Below, in pieces: positions 16,388 through 20,000 of a DNA stretch of 20,000 nucleotides. Each line of letters opens with the position of its first letter. Positions within the stretch are counted from its first letter, which is position 1. The notes beneath the pieces are model-generated. The model was not told the DNA's origin and searched no databases. It worked only from the letters and a program-made list of their open reading frames with translations. Where the stretch lies: contig NW_014577253.1 in NCBI RefSeq assembly GCF_000485595.1, positions 32,946-52,945 on the forward strand. Reading direction: 5' to 3'. The stretch comes from Priapulus caudatus. Its lineage: Eukaryota > Priapulida > Priapulimorpha > Priapulimorphida > Priapulidae. The position numbers and the translations under genes were made by a program.

Positions 16388-18590
16388 AAGTCCTTGTTCT
16401 ATGTCACTGCTGACAATAAATTGATCCAAGATTTTGTTATAAGCAGCTTCCATCGGCCTCTGTACATGTGAATAGCACAGGTTTTATTGGTAGTTAATGT
16501 GGGTGAAAGTATACACTATCTACAGTGTACGCACTATTCATTTAGCACACATGGATTGCTTAATTGCCCTACCCTAGCGAAAACTACAACTTGTAAGAAT
16601 TTTTAACATTTGTCTTGTCTTGGGTTATTGTGGTATTGCACTTTGAATGACACATGCCACTGCCGTGTTGTTCCAGCAAACAACAGCCAAAATGAGACAA
16701 CGAGAGGCAAAGTTCGATTAGGCCTATTAAATGCAGTGCATGATTCCAGTGAGACGTTAATAAATTCTACACAATTCACTAGAACACTTAAAACATCACA
16801 CCTATAATGCCTACACACGTTACACATCTAATAGTATAACCGTTTACTTTAACAGTTTTGTTAAAAAACTGCCTTCAACTGTCAAGTGATATCATTTAAT
16901 AAGTGTTCGAGGGTCAAGCTAGCTGGTCACATTGTTATTGCCATCAACCAAAGAACTGTTCATCACATTTAACAGACAATGCTGATGGTACTTACTACGA
17001 CATTGTTACACCATCACTGCATACTCGTCTGGTTTAAATAACGTTTTTGGCACAAAGCTGTGTGATTGGATGGACAGCATGTATCAAACCTTCCTACTAA
17101 ACGCAGACTTAACGAGACAACGAGTTTACTCGAGGCTTACACAACGTAGCTTCAAGAATCGAGTGGAGAGTTTGCTTACTAAATTAGCCACATGCACCAA
17201 CAATAGCAACGATTGTAATCCATTACTATAGATAAAAAGCTATGTACTTGCCATGTGGAATGAACTTAACGTCGTTAACCACTTCACGTTTGATTTGTGA
17301 TTGTACGGAACAGGTGGAGCTTGCATCTCATTTTGCTCTCTAATACAACCTCTGTGAAATTTCATGTTTCAAAAACCATTTTACAAGCAGGTTTGGAGTT
17401 TTAAATGGATATCACCTCTACTTACAGGCACAGTAGGATCCAGAGACATAAACAAGTCAAACAAGTCAAATTTACTCTAACATGCATAAATTATAAAACG
17501 GAACGACAGAATTACAATGCAATTCTCGTTCCCAATAGTTTGCATCAACAACTAACTTCAAACACACCACAGTTTTTAGCTAAAACAACGAGCAGAAAAG
17601 GCAAGTCATATTCTTCGCATTTTAAAAGTTGCTTATTCCTTACTGACGTTCCCTGCTTACCGAGTATCGTCTGCAAGGCTGTTATATGGACAAGGTCCAT
17701 TCTGATTAATTACTGATAGAGTGCAGTTTTCTTTACCCCTTTACACAACCAACTACTGCTCCATTGGACAAACACACAACCAAGCCCACACCCACCCACT
17801 AAGTGATCATATAGAGTTTTCTAACTTAGGCAAGTAAAGGGAGTGCAAATAAATCAAAACGACTATTGCTATTAGCCATCAACGGAGTCGCTATAGATTC
17901 TAGATGTACAAAATATCAGATGTTTGCCTAGTACATAACGTGGGTAATGACAGGAAAGTAGGCACTTTTAGAAACATATGCGCATCTTGTGTTGTGTGGA
18001 TTGTTTGTCTGATTTCTGTATTATTGTGCATTCAGAATTGTAGGTATGCATCGCCAATATTACTGTGGCAAGGAGATAGACCATCTTTAGATTTCCTGTC
18101 TGATGGAATGACAATGCACCAGCATGACTTTCCATTCAGGGTTTGTTATCATAGTTGCTTGGGATAAGAACCAACAGATCTGATATTTAGGCCTATGAAA
18201 TAATGTTATAACTACTCACACCACACTCATATTCGCTCGTGAGCGTAATTGATTTCGTAAGCAAACTCATGTATAAGATTACCCTTAGAAGATTTATTTT
18301 TTTTGCAGCAATCCTTCTCAAGCGTCTGTGGGTAGTTATCCGCAAAAAAAACACCCACAAATTTGCTTCGCCTGTAATATAATGATAATAGCATGACCGT
18401 ATGAATATTAACTTGAACATAGATATATTCATAATAATAGTCATGTATGTATAAGTTTAATAATAATAGTCTAGCAAGAAATGGTATGTTAATGACATTT
18501 TCCAATGGGCCATTGTTTGTTTTGTGAGTTAGCCAGGTTACAGTGAACAGGAAATCTGGGGAAGGCGGCCTGAGATACCAGTATACACTC
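16388..18590. other. No gene confirmed
   Basis: Several short open stretches with splice-like borders were seen on the minus strand: about 17255-17360 (MQAPPVPYNHKSNVKWLTT), about 17660-17705 and 16603-16730. One on the + strand at 18032-18138 (ILLWQGDRPSLDFLSDG) was also seen. None has recognisable homology. Earlier exons of the possible minus-strand transporter could be among them. Confidence 0.4.
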
Positions 18591-18690
18591 ACGCACGCAC
18601 GCACGTACACACACACTGTATACACGCACATACCAGCACACTCAATTCACTCGCAGACATTCATACCCACGCACGCACACACTCACGCGT
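18591..18690. repeat. Degenerate CA/GCAC-rich low-complexity run
   Basis: Scattered CACGCACGCAC and ACACACAC runs, the complement of the satellite type seen at the left end of the window. The minus-strand Cys/Val/Tyr-rich frame is an artefact. Confidence 0.8.
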
Positions 18691-18797
18691 GCACATAATT
18701 TCAGCACATAAAACTACGTGCACGTAATGTTAGGCGTCTGGCACTTCAACTTGTCAACGTTCTTTAATTAGGCGACACTAGGACAATATAAAAGCTA

Positions 18798-18935
<138 letters not shown>

Positions 18936-20000
18936 CCAAAAGATACTACCGAGTCTGTCAAGGTAAGCTCCAGCAAATGCTACAATTTGATGATGACAAG
19001 ATTTTTTACTTCAGGGTGCATAAGTGCTGGCAATGATGAAGCCATTTGATTACTGAGCGGAGATGATCAAAGCAGGAAATTCATGGAAGACTGCAATAGA
19101 GAGAATGTTGTTAATAAGTTTGAGCGAAGGATAGAAAACGTGCAGGATTTCAACGGCTTTCCTGCCCAAAATGGCAATCACTTTACGAAGCTAGGTGCAA
19201 AGCCTACCACAATATGCCTATCACTCGCCTCAAACCTATTGAATTCATCCCAGTTTTTTTGTCAGAAAAATAAAATCTCTCAAGACCTTTCTGAGAAAGT
19301 TCTGAATTGGAACCATATTGTACATTGAGTTGAAGTGTTATGAAATGCTTGAAACGCGGACTGTCTAGTTTTCTAAGATTGCCTGCACCATGAGGATACT
19401 AGTTCTATTATACAGACAATACTCCACCCCTATTCCCTCTATTTCACTTCTGTATCGCCCACATAGAAGTACACCTTCTTACAGACTATGATGTTCCACT
19501 TGCTACAATGCATCCAACAAAGTAATTTTCATCGCCTATATACCTTGTTAGATTCTATCTTTGTACTTCGGTATTTAATATTTTGTTTAACGGTATGTGA
19601 CACTAGGTTCGTGGCAGTTAGTACTAGTAGTGAATCAGTTCCTTAGTGTTTGCACGCAACCGTGACACTCACGTGACACCAAAACAAAAGTCTAGAACTG
19701 GAATTAGCAGGGAATATGAGAAACAGTTACTCCATCGCCAGGTGTATTGCTGCCTGTTGCGATAACTGCTTGTAGCTGTGAAGAGGGGCACAGTATGAGA
19801 CCTGACCTGATCACAGTTTCAAGCCATGTGCATCAAAGAGAGCATGAATGATTGTCTGCTATATTCAAATGATGACCTGTCAGGAAGCCATGTTTATGAA
19901 TAATTTTTTGTTCTGATATATATGAGGGAGAAGGGCTGACTGGGGTAGTGGTTCTCAAGCGAATTCAGCTGTCTCATATACAGTTACAGTTTGCAGTTCT
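18936..20000. other. No gene confirmed
   Basis: AT-rich unique sequence. An 81-codon + frame (19083-19328) contains DFNGFPAQNGNHFTKLGAKP; it has ordinary composition but no family resemblance or clear splice borders. Confidence 0.45.

Noticed and set aside
17904-18167. 87-codon + frame with hydrophobic start and SLDFLSDG motif
   Set aside because: No recognisable family, and no good donor at its end; left as unassigned.

Overview
The window is nuclear DNA from an animal, most likely an invertebrate. The evidence is a split gene with GT-AG introns, AT-rich non-coding DNA, a Ty3-type LTR retrotransposon, several small DNA transposons, and long micro- and minisatellites. The species cannot be named from the sequence. 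A sponge, cnidarian or other marine invertebrate would fit the repeat types, but that is only an impression.

The one gene that reads clearly is TBCE (tubulin-specific chaperone E) on the + strand. Nine exons between 6442 and 12881 join in frame with consistent splice phases. They encode 491 residues: most of the CAP-Gly domain, the leucine-rich repeats, the LRR cap and the C-terminal ubiquitin-like domain. The exon for the first ~30 residues was not found. It lies upstream, within or beyond the repeat-filled first 6.4 kb.

Two minus-strand pieces probably mark further genes. A 45-codon open exon at 13648-13782 looks like the first exon of an arginase with a mitochondrial-type leader. It ends at a strong splice donor where vertebrate ARG1 exon 1 also ends, but no second exon is visible where one would expect it. 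A hydrophobic segment at 16261-16380, followed by an AATAAA signal, may be the last exon of an MFS (monocarboxylate-transporter-like) gene whose body would lie at higher coordinates.

Layout: 1-1605, two blocks of GT/CG-rich satellite around a unique spacer; 1606-3134, non-coding with a possible promoter near 1876-1931; 3135-5277, a decayed, internally deleted Ty3-type element with both LTRs, primer-binding site and polypurine tract; 5714-6059, a hAT-like MITE; 6073-6408, a GA-rich purine tract; 6442-12881, TBCE, whose introns hold a 173-bp palindrome and a MITE nested in another MITE; 12912-14267, a ~41-bp minisatellite interrupted by a ~1-kb segment carrying the arginase-like exon; 15447-16005, a foldback transposon with ~240-bp inverted arms; 16.2-20 kb, mostly unassigned, with a CA/GCAC microsatellite at 18798-18935.

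The long open frames over 1-1600 and in most of the repeats are products of repeat composition, not genes.
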